A stretch of 64,000 bases of DNA from positions 62,001 through 126,000 of the forward strand of contig NZ_JACHGJ010000010.1 of assembly GCF_014207565.1 (NCBI RefSeq). Reading direction: 5' to 3'. This stretch comes from Spirochaeta isovalerica. Lineage in GTDB: Bacteria; Spirochaetota; Spirochaetia; DSM-2461. Of this stretch, positions 10,652 through 20,404 are shown piece after piece. Within the stretch, counting starts at the first letter, position 1, and each line of letters starts with the position of its first letter. The notes beneath the pieces were generated by a model. That model was not told the origin of the DNA. It saw nothing but the letters and a program-made list of their open reading frames with translations, and made no database searches. The position numbers and the translations under genes are program-made.

Positions 10652-11839
10652 ATGGCTAAGGAAAAATTTGAAAGGTCTAAACCGCATATCAACGTTGGTA
10701 CAATCGGACACGTTGACCATGGTAAGACAACTCTTACAGCTGCAATCTCTATGTACTGTTCTGCAAAGAACGGTGGAAAGATTATGAGCTACGAAGATAT
10801 TGATAACGCTCCCGAAGAAAAAGAGCGTGGTATCACTATCAACACAAGACACGTTGAATACTCTACTGATGCAAGACATTATGCTCACGTAGACTGTCCC
10901 GGACATGCCGACTACGTTAAAAACATGATCACTGGTGCAGCTCAGATGGATGGTGCCGTTCTTCTCGTTGCAGCTGACTCAGGACCCGAGCCTCAGACAA
11001 GAGAGCACATCCTTCTTGCAAGACAGGTTGGCGTTCCCAAGCTGATCGTTTTCATGAACAAAATGGACCTCGCCGATCCCGACCTGGTTGAACTGGTTGA
11101 GATGGAAATCGTTGAGCTTCTCGACGAGTACGGATTCCCCGGAGAAGAAACTCCTATTATTAAAGGATCCGCATTCCAGGCTATGTCCAATATTCAGGAT
11201 GCAGAAGCTACAGCTGCTATTCAGGAGCTTCTCGATGCGATGGATACATACTTTCCTATCCCCGAAAGAGCTGTTGATAAGCCTTTCCTTCTTCCTATCG
11301 AAGACGTTTTCTCAATCTCCGGTCGTGGTACAGTTGTAACAGGACGTGTTGAGAGCGGAATCGTTCACGTTGGTGACGTTTGTGAAATTGTCGGTGTTAG
11401 AGAAACTCAGACAACGACTTGTACTGGTGTTGAGATGTTCAACAAGCTTCTTGATGAAGGTCAGGCCGGTGATAACGTAGGTTGTCTGCTCAGAGGTATC
11501 GATAAGAATGCTGTAGAAAGAGGACAGGTTCTCTGTAAACCTAAATCTATTCTTCCTCACATGAAGTTTAAGGCAGCTCTTTACTGTCTGACTAAAGAAG
11601 AGGGTGGTAGACACAATCCTTTCTTTACAGGATACAGACCCCAGTTCTACTTCAGAACAACAGATATCACAGGTACAGTAACTCTTCCTGCTGATAAACA
11701 GATGGTAATGCCCGGTGATAACACTGAGATCGAAGCTGAGCTGATTCACCCCATCGCTATGGATAAGGGACTCCGGTTCGCTATCCGTGAAGGTGGTAGA
11801 ACAGTTGCTTCCGGTCAGGTAATCGAGATTATCGAATAA
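10652..11839 (+). CDS. tuf: Elongation factor Tu
   Basis: EF-Tu is the GTPase that brings aminoacyl-tRNA to the ribosome. It is 395 residues, of normal length. The G1 loop is GHVDHGKTT, the effector region [13 protein letters not shown]3 DCPGHADY and G4 NKMD. The barrel domains follow with [14 protein letters not shown] and a C-terminal domain ending in [15 protein letters not shown]. The SD GAGGAGG is strong. tuf is separated from rpsG by 381 bases and leads into the S10 series, as in some other spirochaetes, with no fusA next to it. High expression from its own promoter is likely. Confidence 0.99.
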   Translation: MAKEKFERSKPHINVGTIGHVDHGKTTLTAAISMYCSAKNGGKIMSYEDIDNAPEEKERGITINTRHVEYSTDARHYAHVDCPGHADYVKNMITGAAQMDGAVLLVAADSGPEPQTREHILLARQVGVPKLIVFMNKMDLADPDLVELVEMEIVELLDEYGFPGEETPIIKGSAFQAMSNIQDAEATAAIQELLDAMDTYFPIPERAVDKPFLLPIEDVFSISGRGTVVTGRVESGIVHVGDVCEIVGVRETQTTTCTGVEMFNKLLDEGQAGDNVGCLLRGIDKNAVERGQVLCKPKSILPHMKFKAALYCLTKEEGGRHNPFFTGYRPQFYFRTTDITGTVTLPADKQMVMPGDNTEIEAELIHPIAMDKGLRFAIREGGRTVASGQVIEIIE

Positions 11840-11849
11840 GGATATGAAG

Positions 11850-11876
11850 TCGGGAGTCGCAAAGAGCGATTCCCGA
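11850..11876 (+). promoter_or_regulatory. Hairpin between tuf and rpsJ
   Basis: TCGGGAGTCGC (11850-11860) pairs with GCGATTCCCGA (11866-11876) over 11 base pairs with one G-T wobble and a five-base AAAGA loop. The rpsJ SD (GGAGG) begins a few bases after the stem. There is no T-run. It may separate the highly expressed tuf message from the r-protein operon by processing. Confidence 0.5.
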
Positions 11877-11889
11877 TTCTGGAGGAATA

Positions 11890-12198
11890 ATGGCTAAAGA
11901 AAAGATACGTGTAAGGCTGAGAGGTTTTGACGTAGAATTAATCGATCAGAGTGCGCGGTCTATTGTGCAGGCTGTTCAGAAGCAGGGGACCAAAGTTTCC
12001 GGACCGATTCCTCTGCCGACCCGAATAAATAAATATACTGTTTTGAGATCGCCTTTTGTTAACAAAAAGTCGAGAGAGCAGTTTGAAATGAGAACTCATA
12101 AGAGACTCATAGATATTTTGGAACCAACCTCTGCTGTTATGGATGCTCTCATGAAGCTCGAGCTTCCCGCTGGAGTCGATGTAGAGATTAAACAGTAA
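11890..12198 (+). CDS. rpsJ: Ribosomal protein S10
   Basis: S10 is a 30S head protein and also NusE in antitermination complexes. It is 102 residues with the family opening [14 protein letters not shown], the central [18 protein letters not shown] and the TKR-like HKRLIDI loop. GGAGG sits just upstream of the ATG. It is the first gene of a classical S10 operon (rpsJ-rplC-rplD-rplW-rplB-rpsS-rplV-rpsC-rplP-rpmC-rpsQ). The hairpin before it is a possible control point. Confidence 0.98.
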   Translation: MAKEKIRVRLRGFDVELIDQSARSIVQAVQKQGTKVSGPIPLPTRINKYTVLRSPFVNKKSREQFEMRTHKRLIDILEPTSAVMDALMKLELPAGVDVEIKQ

Positions 12199-12231
12199 GA
12201 GCGGATCAAAGGAAATTGAGGTAAAAATTAA

Positions 12232-12852
12232 ATGTTGAGTTTGATCGGCAAAAAAGTTGGAATGACACAGGTGTTTGACGAAACAGGAGTTTTGACTCCC
12301 GTTACAGTCGTCAAAGTTGAAGAAAACGTTGTTATTGCTAACAAAAGCATCGAAAAAGACGGCTATGAAGCTGTTGTGCTCGGTTCTGTTGAAAGAAAAG
12401 AAAAGCACACTACAAAGCCTGTAGCAGGTCAGTTCAAAGAGGGAGTTACTCCCAAAAGAAAAGTGGTCGAAGTTCGTGACTTCGGAAAAGAATGTGCTGT
12501 CGGAGATACTTTCGGTGTTGAGCTTATCGAAGGTGTCGAGTTTGTAGACGTTATCGGAACTTCAAAAGGTAAAGGTTATCAGGGTGTCATGAAACGCCAT
12601 AACTTTGGTGGTGGACGAAAGACACACGGTTCAAAATTTCACAGAGCTAACGGTTCTACCGGTATGGCTGCTTACCCTTCAAAGGTTATCAAAGGAACTA
12701 AGATGGCTGGAAGAATGGGTGGTGAAAGGAAAACTGTACAGAACCTGCAGGTTGTTAAAGTTGATACGGAAAGACAGGTTCTTCTCATTAAGGGAGCCGT
12801 TCCCGGTACAAAAGATAGTTTTGTCATAGTTCGCAAGGCAAAGAAATTATAG
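12232..12852 (+). CDS. rplC: Ribosomal protein L3
   Basis: L3 binds near the peptidyl transferase centre and starts 50S assembly. It is 206 residues. It has the N-terminal LIGKKVGMTQVFDE barrel, the central DVIGTSKGKGYQGVMKRHNF loop, and the GSKFHRANGSTG and KMAGRMGGERKT stretches that reach the catalytic centre. It starts at ATG 12232. The SD AAAGGAAATTGAGG is somewhat spread out. rplD follows 9 bases after the stop. Confidence 0.98.
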   Translation: MLSLIGKKVGMTQVFDETGVLTPVTVVKVEENVVIANKSIEKDGYEAVVLGSVERKEKHTTKPVAGQFKEGVTPKRKVVEVRDFGKECAVGDTFGVELIEGVEFVDVIGTSKGKGYQGVMKRHNFGGGRKTHGSKFHRANGSTGMAAYPSKVIKGTKMAGRMGGERKTVQNLQVVKVDTERQVLLIKGAVPGTKDSFVIVRKAKKL

Positions 12853-12861
12853 AGGATAAAT

Positions 12862-13485
12862 ATGGACAAAAAGGTCTATTCAATAGAAGGAAAAGAGCTT
12901 AGAGATATCACTCTTGAAGACAGCGTTTTTGCGCGTGAAGTTAGTGAAGGTTCTATTTATCACGCCATTAATAACGAGCTTGCTAACAAAAGAGTGGGAA
13001 CTGCTTCTACTAAGACTAGAGCAGAAGTTCGCGGAAGCGGAGCTAAGCCCTGGAGACAGAAGGGAACCGGTCGTGCGAGATCCGGTCACAAAAGATCTCC
13101 AGTCTGGGTTGGTGGTGGTATCACCTTCGGGCCCAAGCCCAGGGATTACAGCTACACGCTCCCCAAAAAAATTAAAAGACTGGCAATGAAGTCTATTCTC
13201 AGCCTTAAAGCTGCCGGAGAGACTTTTAAAGTTGTAGAAGATTTCACAATTGAATCGGGAAAAACCAAAGAACTGAGAACAATTCTCACAAAACTGGTTT
13301 CCGAGGAAAGAACAGTTGTGATTTTAAAAGATGACGATCAGATGATCAGAAGAGCCGGACGGAACCTGCCGAATGTCAAGTTCCTTTCTTACAATAGGCT
13401 CCGTGCTCATGATCTGTTTTATGGAAAGAATATTCTTGTGCTCGAAGGAGCCGCTGTAAAACTCAACGAGTTCTACGGAAAATAG
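12862..13485 (+). CDS. rplD: Ribosomal protein L4
   Basis: L4 lines the nascent-chain exit tunnel and binds 23S domain I. It is 207 residues. The tunnel loop is visible as KTRAEVRGSGAKPWRQKGTG then RARSGHKRSPVWVGGG, followed by the C-terminal Rossmann-like domain with LRAHDLFYGKNILV. The start is ATG 12862 with AGAGGA upstream. In E. coli L4 represses the S10 operon. Whether it does so here is not visible. Confidence 0.98.
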   Translation: MDKKVYSIEGKELRDITLEDSVFAREVSEGSIYHAINNELANKRVGTASTKTRAEVRGSGAKPWRQKGTGRARSGHKRSPVWVGGGITFGPKPRDYSYTLPKKIKRLAMKSILSLKAAGETFKVVEDFTIESGKTKELRTILTKLVSEERTVVILKDDDQMIRRAGRNLPNVKFLSYNRLRAHDLFYGKNILVLEGAAVKLNEFYGK

Positions 13486-13493
13486 AGGTTGAA

Positions 13494-13808
13494 ATGAAAG
13501 CGGATCAGATTATTATTGAACCAATATTGACTGAGAAATCCAACATCATGCGCGAAGAAGAGTGCAAGAAGTATGTTTTCAAAGTTGATAAAAGAGCTAA
13601 CAAGATTCAGGTGATGAGAGCTGTAGGCGAGCTTTTCTCCGTAAAGCCGGTCAGCTGCAATATTGTTAACGTATCTGGAAAAAGAAAGGCGATTCTTCCT
13701 GTTTCTGCTTCTACTTACAGAAGAGGTTACGGTAGAACGGCTTCCTGGAAAAAAGCAATTGTTACACTTGCTTCCGGCGAAAAAATCGATAAGTTCGAAG
13801 GCGCTTAA
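13494..13808 (+). CDS. rplW: Ribosomal protein L23
   Basis: L23 sits at the tunnel exit and docks trigger factor and SRP. It is 104 residues with the family features [11 protein letters not shown] at the start, [20 protein letters not shown] in the middle and a basic loop [13 protein letters not shown] towards the end. It starts at ATG 13494 with GAGGTTG as SD, 8 bases after rplD. rplB follows 14 bases later. Confidence 0.97.
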   Translation: MKADQIIIEPILTEKSNIMREEECKKYVFKVDKRANKIQVMRAVGELFSVKPVSCNIVNVSGKRKAILPVSASTYRRGYGRTASWKKAIVTLASGEKIDKFEGA

Positions 13809-13822
13809 GCAAGGGGGATTCA

Positions 13823-14647
13823 ATGGGAATTAAAACTTATAAACCGAGAACTCCATCTCAGCGGTACAGGCAGAGCCTGACTTTCGATGATGTTACAAGA
13901 ACTTCGTCTGAAAAATCCCTGACTTCCGGGAAGTCCAGCAAAGCCGGTCGTGGAGCAGGTGGAAGAATAAGTGTTCGTCGCCGCGGTGGTGGACACAAGA
14001 GAAAATACAGAGAGATCGACTTCAAGAGAAACAAATACGGTATCCCCGGAAAAGTTGCTCATATTGAGTACGATCCCAACAGAAGTGCGAATATCGCACT
14101 GATTCACTATGCAGATGGTGAAAAGAGATACATTATTGCTCCCAAAGGGCTGACTGTAGGTCAGGAGATTGTCAGTGGCGAAAGTGCTCCCATAGCACTC
14201 GGAAACACGCTGCCTCTCGAAAAAATCCCTGTAGGTAGAGTAATTCACAATATCGAGCTTCAGCTTGGAAAAGGCGGACAGCTCGTAAGAACAGCTGGTG
14301 GAAGTGCTCTTCTCGCTGCGAAAGAGGGTGATTACGTAACGGTAAAACTTCCCTCCGGAGAAATGAGACTGGTTTTTCACAAATGTTCTGCAACTATCGG
14401 TGAAGTTGGAAACGAGGATCACATGAATGTGAAAATCGGTAAAGCCGGTAGATCAAGATGGCTTGGCAAGAGACCAAAAGTCAGAGGTGTTGTTATGAAC
14501 CCCGTAGACCATCCCCATGGTGGTGGTGAAGGTAAGACTTCCGGTGGTAGACATCCTGTTTCCCCCTGGGGTAAACCGACTAAAGGTTTCAAGACAAGAA
14601 AGAAACATAACAACTCTGATAAATTTATTGTCAAGAGAAGAAAATAG
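13823..14647 (+). CDS. rplB: Ribosomal protein L2
   Basis: L2 is needed for subunit joining and peptidyl transfer. It is 274 residues. It opens with [16 protein letters not shown] and includes [19 protein letters not shown]-type sequence (here [20 protein letters not shown]), [16 protein letters not shown], the SH3-like barrel and the conserved C-terminal [15 protein letters not shown] with the functionally critical His, then [22 protein letters not shown] precedes the ATG. No unusual residues were noticed. Confidence 0.98.
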   Translation: MGIKTYKPRTPSQRYRQSLTFDDVTRTSSEKSLTSGKSSKAGRGAGGRISVRRRGGGHKRKYREIDFKRNKYGIPGKVAHIEYDPNRSANIALIHYADGEKRYIIAPKGLTVGQEIVSGESAPIALGNTLPLEKIPVGRVIHNIELQLGKGGQLVRTAGGSALLAAKEGDYVTVKLPSGEMRLVFHKCSATIGEVGNEDHMNVKIGKAGRSRWLGKRPKVRGVVMNPVDHPHGGGEGKTSGGRHPVSPWGKPTKGFKTRKKHNNSDKFIVKRRK

Positions 14648-14656
14648 GAGTAAGGC

Positions 14657-14932
14657 GTGTCAAGATCAATCAAAAAAGGTCCTTTTATCGCTAAAAGCCT
14701 CTATAAGAAAATAGTTGATCAGAGCAAGGCATCTAAAAAACAGATGATTAAAACTTACTCCAGAACATCGACTATTATTCCTGAAATGGTCGGGTTGACA
14801 ATTTCCGTGTACAACGGAAAAACCTGGGTACCCGTGTACGTAACTGAAGCGCTTGTAGGACATAAACTCGGAGAGTTTGCTCCCACAAGAATGTTCAGAG
14901 GACACGGCGGCGATAAGAAATCGAAGAGATAG
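14657..14932 (+). CDS. rpsS: Ribosomal protein S19
   Basis: S19 is a 30S head protein near the A-site finger. It is 91 residues with the canonical [10 protein letters not shown] start, [39 protein letters not shown] and a basic tail. The start is GTG 14657, with AGGAG at a good distance, nine bases after rplB. The length and the universal SRSIKKGPF opening make the GTG start secure. Confidence 0.97.
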   Translation: MSRSIKKGPFIAKSLYKKIVDQSKASKKQMIKTYSRTSTIIPEMVGLTISVYNGKTWVPVYVTEALVGHKLGEFAPTRMFRGHGGDKKSKR

Positions 14933-14942
14933 GTGTAGATAG

Positions 14943-15305
14943 ATGGAAGCAAAGAAAGGTTACAAAGCCGTTGCAAAAAACCTCCCCATGTCTCCTACAA
15001 AGATTCGTCCCATTGCAAACAACCTGAGAAAAAGACCGGTTGTTGAAGCTGTGGCGATTCTTGAGACTCTGCCCAACAAGGGTGCCGGGTTCCTTAAAAA
15101 GGTAATTGAATCTGCAACTGCCAACGCACTCTTCCAGAATAGTAAGCTGGATGAGGAAATGCTGTATATTAAAGAGCTGCTTGTAGATGGCGGACCTATT
15201 CAGAAGAGAATCTGGCCCCGGTCAAGAGGTAAAGCCGACAGGCTTCTCAAGAGATCGAGCCACATCTCTGTAGTTGTAGATGAAATAGGGAATACGGGGG
15301 AATAA
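14943..15305 (+). CDS. rplV: Ribosomal protein L22
   Basis: L22 spans the exit tunnel and its hairpin loop lines the constriction. It is 120 residues. It shows AKNLPMSPTKIRPIANNLR, the family helix ANALFQNSKLDEEMLYIKEL and the loop IQKRIWPRSRGKADRLLKR. The tip runs WPRSRGKA where E. coli has a similar basic sequence, so macrolide contacts look ordinary. It is immediately followed by rpsC with no gap. Confidence 0.96.
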   Translation: MEAKKGYKAVAKNLPMSPTKIRPIANNLRKRPVVEAVAILETLPNKGAGFLKKVIESATANALFQNSKLDEEMLYIKELLVDGGPIQKRIWPRSRGKADRLLKRSSHISVVVDEIGNTGE

Positions 15306-16007
15306 ATGGGACAGAAAGTACATCCTTACGGACTTCGCCTTGGTATAAACAAAACCTGGAAATCTAAATGGTATGTTAATCCGCGCAACTATGCGGATAT
15401 CCTCCATGAAGATCTGGCTTTGAGAAAAGCTCTTGAGCAGAGTCCCGAAGCCCGCGGTGCGGAAATCGGTGATATCGAAATCATCAGACAGCCCCAGAGA
15501 GTTACCCTGATGATTCACACGGCAAGACCCGGTGTTATCATTGGTACCAAAGGTGCGAATATTGAGAAGATCAGCAGCAGACTTCAGAAAATCACTGATA
15601 AGAAACTGCAGATCAAGATTAAAGAAGTTAAAAGACCTGAAGCTGATGCTCAGATCGTTGCCCTGAATGTCGCAAGACAGCTCAAGGGTAGATCTGCCTT
15701 CAGGAGAGTTTTAAAGATGGCTGTTGCCAACTGTATGAAAACAGGTGTTCAGGGGATCAAAATCAAGATTTCCGGAAGACTTGGCGGTGCGGAAATGGCA
15801 AGGTCTCAGGAAATGAAAGACGGAAGAATTCCTCTGCATACACTGAGAGCGGACATCGACTACGGATTCGCTGAAGCCGATACGACATTTGGAAAAATCG
15901 GGGTTAAAGTCTGGATTTTCCGCGGTGAAGTATACGGTATGGATCAGAAAGAAGACGCTGGTCTCCTTGCTAAAAACAAGAAAGAAAAAGCGCCGAGGAG
16001 CAAGTAA
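15306..16007 (+). CDS. rpsC: Ribosomal protein S3
   Basis: S3 forms part of the mRNA entry channel and its helicase activity. It is 233 residues. It starts [17 protein letters not shown], carries the KH domain [16 protein letters not shown] (residues around 75-90), and ends with the C-terminal domain [20 protein letters not shown]. The basic tail [10 protein letters not shown] is typical. The ATG sits directly after the rplV stop, and its own last base overlaps the rplP start (TAATG), so translation is coupled on both sides. Confidence 0.98.
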   Translation: MGQKVHPYGLRLGINKTWKSKWYVNPRNYADILHEDLALRKALEQSPEARGAEIGDIEIIRQPQRVTLMIHTARPGVIIGTKGANIEKISSRLQKITDKKLQIKIKEVKRPEADAQIVALNVARQLKGRSAFRRVLKMAVANCMKTGVQGIKIKISGRLGGAEMARSQEMKDGRIPLHTLRADIDYGFAEADTTFGKIGVKVWIFRGEVYGMDQKEDAGLLAKNKKEKAPRSK

Positions 16008-16417
16008 TGCTGAGTCCCAAGAAAACCAAGTATAGAAAACGAATGCGTGGCGTCATGAAAGGTGAGGCCACCAGAGGTAACAAAGTTTCCTTCGGTGAGT
16101 TTGGACTTGTTTCTCTTGAAACAAAGTGGATCACTGCAAGACAGATCGAAGCAGCCCGTATTGCCATGACGAGACATATCAAGCGTGGTGGTAAAGTCTG
16201 GATTCGGATTTTTCCCGATATCCCTTATACCAAAAAACCTGCTGAGGTTCGAATGGGTAAAGGAAAGGGAGCTCCCGAGAAATGGGTTGCAGCTGTTAAG
16301 CCTGGAACTGTAATGTTCGAAATTGCCGGAGTTGACCAGGAATTGGCCCAGCGGGCGATGGAACTTGCCGGTAGCAAACTTCCGATCAAGGTTAAGTTTG
16401 TAAGTAAACAGGGATAG
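16007..16417 (+). CDS. rplP: Ribosomal protein L16
   Basis: L16 organises the A-site region of the 50S subunit. It is 136 residues and opens [15 protein letters not shown]. It contains the conserved [22 protein letters not shown] and [19 protein letters not shown] blocks. The Arg normally hydroxylated in some bacteria lies within the expected KGKG region. Its start overlaps the rpsC stop by one base, and rpmC follows 8 bases after its stop. Confidence 0.98.
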   Translation: MLSPKKTKYRKRMRGVMKGEATRGNKVSFGEFGLVSLETKWITARQIEAARIAMTRHIKRGGKVWIRIFPDIPYTKKPAEVRMGKGKGAPEKWVAAVKPGTVMFEIAGVDQELAQRAMELAGSKLPIKVKFVSKQG

Positions 16418-16425
16418 GGGAAGTT

Positions 16426-16626
16426 ATGAAAGAAACTTTTAACGATCTCTCACTGGACGAGATGGTTGCTAAACGTGATGAGTTGAAAAAGAATCTTAAT
16501 AACCTGAGATTTGATATGGTCCTTGGCCATGTAGAGAATCCTATGGAAAAAAGGAATCTTAAAAGATCAATCGCCAGACTGAATACAAAGATCCGTGAAG
16601 TGGAACTTGGAATCAGAAAGGCTTAG
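16426..16626 (+). CDS. rpmC: Ribosomal protein L29
   Basis: L29 is a small two-helix 50S protein at the tunnel exit near L23. It is 66 residues, mostly helical. The conserved pattern is [20 protein letters not shown] followed by [20 protein letters not shown] and [17 protein letters not shown] precedes the ATG. It is separated by 8 bases from rpsQ, in normal order. Confidence 0.95.
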   Translation: MKETFNDLSLDEMVAKRDELKKNLNNLRFDMVLGHVENPMEKRNLKRSIARLNTKIREVELGIRKA

Positions 16627-16634
16627 GTGAAGTC

Positions 16635-16895
16635 ATGGAAAACAAAAAGACTAATAAGAGAGAATTCACCGGACTCGTTGTGAGCGATAAAATGGATAAG
16701 ACAGTCGTTGTTAAGATTACGACAAAAGTGCTTCATCCTCTTTATAAGAAATATGTTACCAAGTCGGTAAAATATAAAGCACACGATGAGAACAACGATG
16801 CTAAAATCGGTGACACAGTAAGGATAATGGAATGCAGACCTATCAGCAAAGAAAAAAGCTGGAACCTGCAGGAAGTTATTGAAAGAGCGAAATAG
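16635..16895 (+). CDS. rpsQ: Ribosomal protein S17
   Basis: S17 binds 16S rRNA in the 30S body. It is 86 residues with an OB-fold. Visible signatures are [39 protein letters not shown] and [18 protein letters not shown]. It starts at ATG 16635 with AGGTGAAG upstream. It closes the S10 operon set; rplN follows after 14 bases with its own AGGAGG SD, so the spc genes continue without an obvious break. Confidence 0.97.
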   Translation: MENKKTNKREFTGLVVSDKMDKTVVVKITTKVLHPLYKKYVTKSVKYKAHDENNDAKIGDTVRIMECRPISKEKSWNLQEVIERAK

Positions 16896-16909
16896 GCAGG
16901 AGGGTTTAA

Positions 16910-17278
16910 ATGGTACAGGATAACACAATGTTAAACGTAGCAGATAACTCTGGTGCTAAAAGAGTTATGTGCATTAAAGTTCTCGGCGGTAGCAAGAGAA
17001 AATACGCCAGCGTCGGAGACATAATAGTTGTAGCTGTAAAAGCTGCCCTCCCCAACGCACCTATTAAAAAAGGTGAGGTTAAAAAAGCGGTTATCGTCAG
17101 AGTTCACAAAGAATACAGACGAGAAGACGGTACTTATATCAGGTTCGATGATAACGCCTGCGTAATCATCGATGACAAAGGTGCTCCTGTCGGTAAACGT
17201 ATCTTCGGGCCCGTAGCAAGAGAGCTTAGAGACACAGGTTATATGAAGATCGTATCTCTGGCACCAGAGGTCCTTTAG
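16910..17278 (+). CDS. rplN: Ribosomal protein L14
   Basis: L14 sits at the subunit interface and is the target of the silencing factor RsfS. It is 122 residues of family length, with [40 protein letters not shown], the basic [20 protein letters not shown] and a C-terminal [16 protein letters not shown] precedes the ATG. The stop TAG is part of the SD region (TAGGAG) of rplX, implying coupling. Confidence 0.98.
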   Translation: MVQDNTMLNVADNSGAKRVMCIKVLGGSKRKYASVGDIIVVAVKAALPNAPIKKGEVKKAVIVRVHKEYRREDGTYIRFDDNACVIIDDKGAPVGKRIFGPVARELRDTGYMKIVSLAPEVL

Positions 17279-17288
17279 GAGAAGTTTG

Positions 17289-17606
17289 ATGGCAGAAGTA
17301 AAATATAAACTGAAGAAAGGGGACCAGGTTAAGCTTATAGCCGGAAAGGATAAAGGCAAGACTGGAACAATCCTCAAAGTAGACAGAGAAAACGGACGTG
17401 TTATTGTCGACGGTCTCAACATCGTCAAGAAGACAATGAAGCCCCGGCAACAGGGCGAAAAGGGAAGCATCGTGGAAATCGAAGCTCCCGTCCACATCTC
17501 CAATGTTATGATTATGTGTCCCAAATGTGGTCCCGTTAAAGTCGGTGTCCGCAAAGACGGTGACAATAAAGTCAGATTCTGTAAGAAGTGTGAAGGGGTA
17601 CTGTAA
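17289..17606 (+). CDS. rplX: Ribosomal protein L24 with C-terminal Cys pairs
   Basis: L24 starts 50S assembly through its KOW fold. From ATG 17289 it has 105 residues. A TTG at 17286 is in frame, but the SD GGAG lies seven bases from the ATG and only four from the TTG, so I chose the ATG. The KOW stretch is [20 protein letters not shown]. Near the end, MCPKC and FCKKC form a four-Cys set that can bind zinc. Many bacterial L24 lack these Cys, so this is the zinc-ribbon variant. The last base of the stop overlaps the rplE start. Confidence 0.95.
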   Translation: MAEVKYKLKKGDQVKLIAGKDKGKTGTILKVDRENGRVIVDGLNIVKKTMKPRQQGEKGSIVEIEAPVHISNVMIMCPKCGPVKVGVRKDGDNKVRFCKKCEGVL

Positions 17607-18163
17607 TGGCAGATAAGAAATATACTCCCAGACTGAAGACTGCTTACAATGACAAACTGGCCAAGGAAATGATGAAAGATTTTAAATATAAGTCTTTCAT
17701 GCAGGTTCCCAAGCTGGAAAAAATCGTTGTGAGCATGGGTGTCGGTGAAGCTATCACAAATAAAAAGCTTCTTGATGCCGCTGTTAACGAGCTGAGTCAG
17801 ATTACCGGTCAGAAAGTAATGAAGACAAAAGCGAGAAAGTCAATTGCGGGATTCAAAATCAGAGCCGGACAGGAAATCGGAGCCAAAGTTACCCTTCGCG
17901 GTGACAGAATGTATGAGTTCCTCGAAAGACTTATCAGTATTGCACTTCCCCGTGTAAAAGACTTTAGAGGAATTAACCCGAAAGCTTTTGATGGAAATGG
18001 AAACTACTCTCTCGGTATTACCGAGCAGATCATTTTCCCTGAAATCAACTTCGATAAAATCGAACAGGTTAGCGGGCTCAATGTGGCTATAGTAACGACA
18101 GCTGAAAATGACGAGGAAGGCAAAGCGCTTCTTACGAAGTTCGGCATGCCTTTTGCGAAATAG
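17606..18163 (+). CDS. rplE: Ribosomal protein L5
   Basis: L5 binds 5S rRNA and forms a bridge with the 30S head. It is 185 residues. Family blocks include [60 protein letters not shown] and the C-terminal [14 protein letters not shown] then [20 protein letters not shown]. Its start overlaps the rplX stop by one base (TAATG), and rpsN follows after 13 bases. Confidence 0.98.
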   Translation: MADKKYTPRLKTAYNDKLAKEMMKDFKYKSFMQVPKLEKIVVSMGVGEAITNKKLLDAAVNELSQITGQKVMKTKARKSIAGFKIRAGQEIGAKVTLRGDRMYEFLERLISIALPRVKDFRGINPKAFDGNGNYSLGITEQIIFPEINFDKIEQVSGLNVAIVTTAENDEEGKALLTKFGMPFAK

Positions 18164-18176
18164 GAGATGAGGTTTA

Positions 18177-18362
18177 ATGGCTAAGAAATCAATGATTGTT
18201 AAAGCCCAGAGAACACCTAAATTCAGCACCCGTGCATACAACCGGTGCAGGATTTGCGGTAGACCTCGTGGTTATATGAGAAAATTTCAGATGTGCAGAA
18301 TCTGCTTCCGTAAGCTTGCGAGCGAAGGTATGATTCCTGGTGTCACTAAATCGAGCTGGTAG
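18177..18362 (+). CDS. rpsN: Ribosomal protein S14, zinc-binding type
   Basis: S14 is a 30S head protein. At 61 residues this is the short zinc form. C24, C27, C40 and C43 make the CxxC...CxxC ribbon (RCRICG and MCRICF), and the protein ends [17 protein letters not shown]. The spc-operon position between rplE and rpsH is standard. The presence of the zinc form in the main operon leaves open a zinc-free paralogue elsewhere in the genome. Confidence 0.97.
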   Translation: MAKKSMIVKAQRTPKFSTRAYNRCRICGRPRGYMRKFQMCRICFRKLASEGMIPGVTKSSW

Positions 18363-18371
18363 GAGTATAGA

Positions 18372-18770
18372 ATGAGTGTTTCAGATCCTGTAGCGGATAT
18401 GCTCACAAAAATTAGAAATGCCAGTGCAGCAAAGTTTGAGAAAGTAGATATCAGAACATCAAAGCTGAAACTGGAAATTGTAAAAATCCTCAAGAATGAA
18501 GGATTTGTTAAGAACTTTAAGAAAGTAACGATCGACGACGTTAACTATATCAGAATCTTCCTGAAATATGACGGGAAAGAGAATTCTGTTATTCACGGAA
18601 TCCAGAAAGTGTCTACCCCCGGTAGACGTGTTTACTCCGGTTACAAATCAATGCCCAGAGTATTTAACGGATACGGAACAGTTATCGTTTCCACCTCTTC
18701 AGGTGTAATCACAGGCAAGAAAGCCTCTGCACAGAAGATCGGTGGTGAAGTGATCTGTAAAGTCTGGTAA
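18372..18770 (+). CDS. rpsH: Ribosomal protein S8
   Basis: S8 binds the central domain of 16S rRNA and is a translational repressor of the spc operon in E. coli. It is 132 residues, starting with [13 protein letters not shown], then [20 protein letters not shown] in the middle, and ending with the conserved [20 protein letters not shown] and a VIC-VW terminus. TAGGAG precedes the ATG, 9 bases after rpsN. Confidence 0.98.
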   Translation: MSVSDPVADMLTKIRNASAAKFEKVDIRTSKLKLEIVKILKNEGFVKNFKKVTIDDVNYIRIFLKYDGKENSVIHGIQKVSTPGRRVYSGYKSMPRVFNGYGTVIVSTSSGVITGKKASAQKIGGEVICKVW

Positions 18771-18784
18771 GGGAGAAAAGCATT

Positions 18785-19321
18785 ATGTCTAGAATTGGAA
18801 AAATGCCTGTAACCGTACCGTCAGGCGTTACAGTTACAGTAAAAGAAAATGTCATTACCGTTAAAGGCGCCAAAGGTGAGCTTACTCAGGATTTTCAACC
18901 TGAAGTTTCCTTTGACATCAAAGACGGAGAAGTGGTTGTCAACCGTGTTGATGATTCCAAAAAAGCCAAGTCTTTTCACGGTCTTTACAGAAACCTCCTG
19001 AATAACATGATTATCGGGGTTTCTGCGGGATTCACGAAAACACTTGTTATCAATGGTGTCGGTTACAGAGCGGAACTCAAAGGTGATACCCTTATGATGA
19101 ACCTCGGTTATTCCACAACCATTGAGTATGTGGTTCCGGAAGGTGTTACTGTTGCCGTAGAAGGTAACAACAAAGTGACAGTATCCGGTATAGATAAGGC
19201 TAAAGTCGGACAGGCTGCTGTGGAGATTCGCGGACTTAGACCGCCCGAACCCTATAAAGGTAAAGGCATTAAGTACGAGAACGAAGTTATCCGCAGAAAA
19301 GTCGGTAAAACTGGCGTTTAA
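18785..19321 (+). CDS. rplF: Ribosomal protein L6
   Basis: L6 sits near the factor-binding site of the 50S subunit. It is 178 residues, built of two related alpha/beta domains. Signatures are SRIGKMPVTVPSGV at the start, LNNMIIGVSAGFTKTLVING and the C-terminal GQAAVEIRGLRPPEPYKGKG then IRRKVGKTG. The start is ATG 18785 with GGGAGAAA upstream. rplR begins 15 bases after the stop. Confidence 0.98.
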   Translation: MSRIGKMPVTVPSGVTVTVKENVITVKGAKGELTQDFQPEVSFDIKDGEVVVNRVDDSKKAKSFHGLYRNLLNNMIIGVSAGFTKTLVINGVGYRAELKGDTLMMNLGYSTTIEYVVPEGVTVAVEGNNKVTVSGIDKAKVGQAAVEIRGLRPPEPYKGKGIKYENEVIRRKVGKTGV

Positions 19322-19336
19322 ACAGGGTTGTAGATC

Positions 19337-19696
19337 ATGAAAAGAGTTGATGAAAAAAATAGAAAGAGACTGCAGCGTAAAAAACGTGTCCGGAAAAATA
19401 TCTCCGGAACTTCCGCTAAGCCGAGAATGTCGGTTTTCAGAAGTAACAAGTATCTGAGCGTTCAGGTCATCGATGATATCGCCGGTAAAACTCTTTCTTC
19501 CGCTTCTACCCTTGAAGCCGAGCTTAAAGGAACAAAGAATACAGTGGAAGGCGGAGAGAAACTGGGGAAGGTTATCGGTGAAAGACTGAAAGCTGCCAAG
19601 ATCTCTACAGTTGTTTTTGATAGAAATGGATACAAGTATCACGGAGTAGTTAAGGCTATTGCTGACGGTGCGAGAAGTGTCGGTATAGAGCTTTAA
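19337..19696 (+). CDS. rplR: Ribosomal protein L18
   Basis: L18 carries 5S rRNA into the 50S subunit with L5. It is 119 residues with an Arg/Lys-rich N-terminal tail ([17 protein letters not shown]), then [19 protein letters not shown] and the C-terminal [27 protein letters not shown] acts as a modest SD for ATG 19337. It is followed by rpsE after 10 bases. Confidence 0.97.
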   Translation: MKRVDEKNRKRLQRKKRVRKNISGTSAKPRMSVFRSNKYLSVQVIDDIAGKTLSSASTLEAELKGTKNTVEGGEKLGKVIGERLKAAKISTVVFDRNGYKYHGVVKAIADGARSVGIEL

Positions 19697-19706
19697 GGGG
19701 AATAGA

Positions 19707-20210
19707 ATGGCTTTTAAAGAAAAAAGAGAAGAAAAAGAGTTTATTGAAAAACTTATCCGTCTCAACAGAGTTTCCAAAGCCGTAAAGGGTGGACGCAATA
19801 TGTCGTTCTCCGCCCTTATGGTTGTCGGAGATGGAAAAGGACGGGTAGGCGTCGGATTCGGAAAAGCAAACGACGTTTCAGAAGCTATTAGAAAGAGTGT
19901 AGAAAAGGCTAAGAAAAACCTTATCACCGTGCCTTTGAAAGGCAATACACTTCCTCACGAAATTCTCGGTAACTTCAAGAGCGCTTCGGTTCTTCTGAAG
20001 CCCGCAGCGCCCGGTACCGGAATTATTGCCGGCGGACCTGTTCGTGCCGTTATGGAAGCAGTTGGTGTTAAGGATATCCTGGCCAAATCACTTGGTTCTG
20101 GAAATACAATGAATATTGTAAAGAGTGTATTCGCCGGTCTGGACGGACTCTTTGATGCCAAAGAGCTCGCTTCAAACAGAGGCAAATCGCTCAATGAACT
20201 GTGGGGTTAA
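19707..20210 (+). CDS. rpsE: Ribosomal protein S5
   Basis: S5 lies at the mRNA entry channel and affects decoding accuracy. It is 167 residues. It shows [20 protein letters not shown] (spectinomycin-loop region), [20 protein letters not shown] and [20 protein letters not shown]. The stop is followed two bases later by the rpmD ATG, so the two genes are tightly coupled; the rpmD SD lies inside the end of rpsE. Confidence 0.98.
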   Translation: MAFKEKREEKEFIEKLIRLNRVSKAVKGGRNMSFSALMVVGDGKGRVGVGFGKANDVSEAIRKSVEKAKKNLITVPLKGNTLPHEILGNFKSASVLLKPAAPGTGIIAGGPVRAVMEAVGVKDILAKSLGSGNTMNIVKSVFAGLDGLFDAKELASNRGKSLNELWG

Positions 20211-20212
20211 TT

Positions 20213-20404
20213 ATGGCTAAGACTAAAAGAATCAGGGTTCAGCTGGTACGCAGTACCATTGGAAGAAAGCCTGAACAGAGAAAAACTGTTAAAGCATTGG
20301 GTCTTAAGAAAATTAATTCAGTTGTAGAAAAAGATGCTACCCCATCGATCTTAGGTATGGTAGAATCAATTTCTCACTTGGTTAAAGTTGAGGAGATCAG
20401 CTGA
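20213..20404 (+). CDS. rpmD: Ribosomal protein L30
   Basis: L30 is a small 50S protein. From ATG 20213 it has 63 residues: [20 protein letters not shown] then [20 protein letters not shown], the usual two-helix, three-strand pattern. A longer in-frame start at 20201 would overlap rpsE and add four residues not found in the family. The GGGG at 20203-20206 is the better-placed SD for 20213. The last stop base overlaps the rplO start. Confidence 0.93.
   Translation: MAKTKRIRVQLVRSTIGRKPEQRKTVKALGLKKINSVVEKDATPSILGMVESISHLVKVEEIS

Noticed and set aside
18821-19945. 374-residue minus-strand frame across rplF-rplR-rpsE
   Set aside because: It crosses three ribosomal genes in antisense and has no SD or domain, so it is a shadow.
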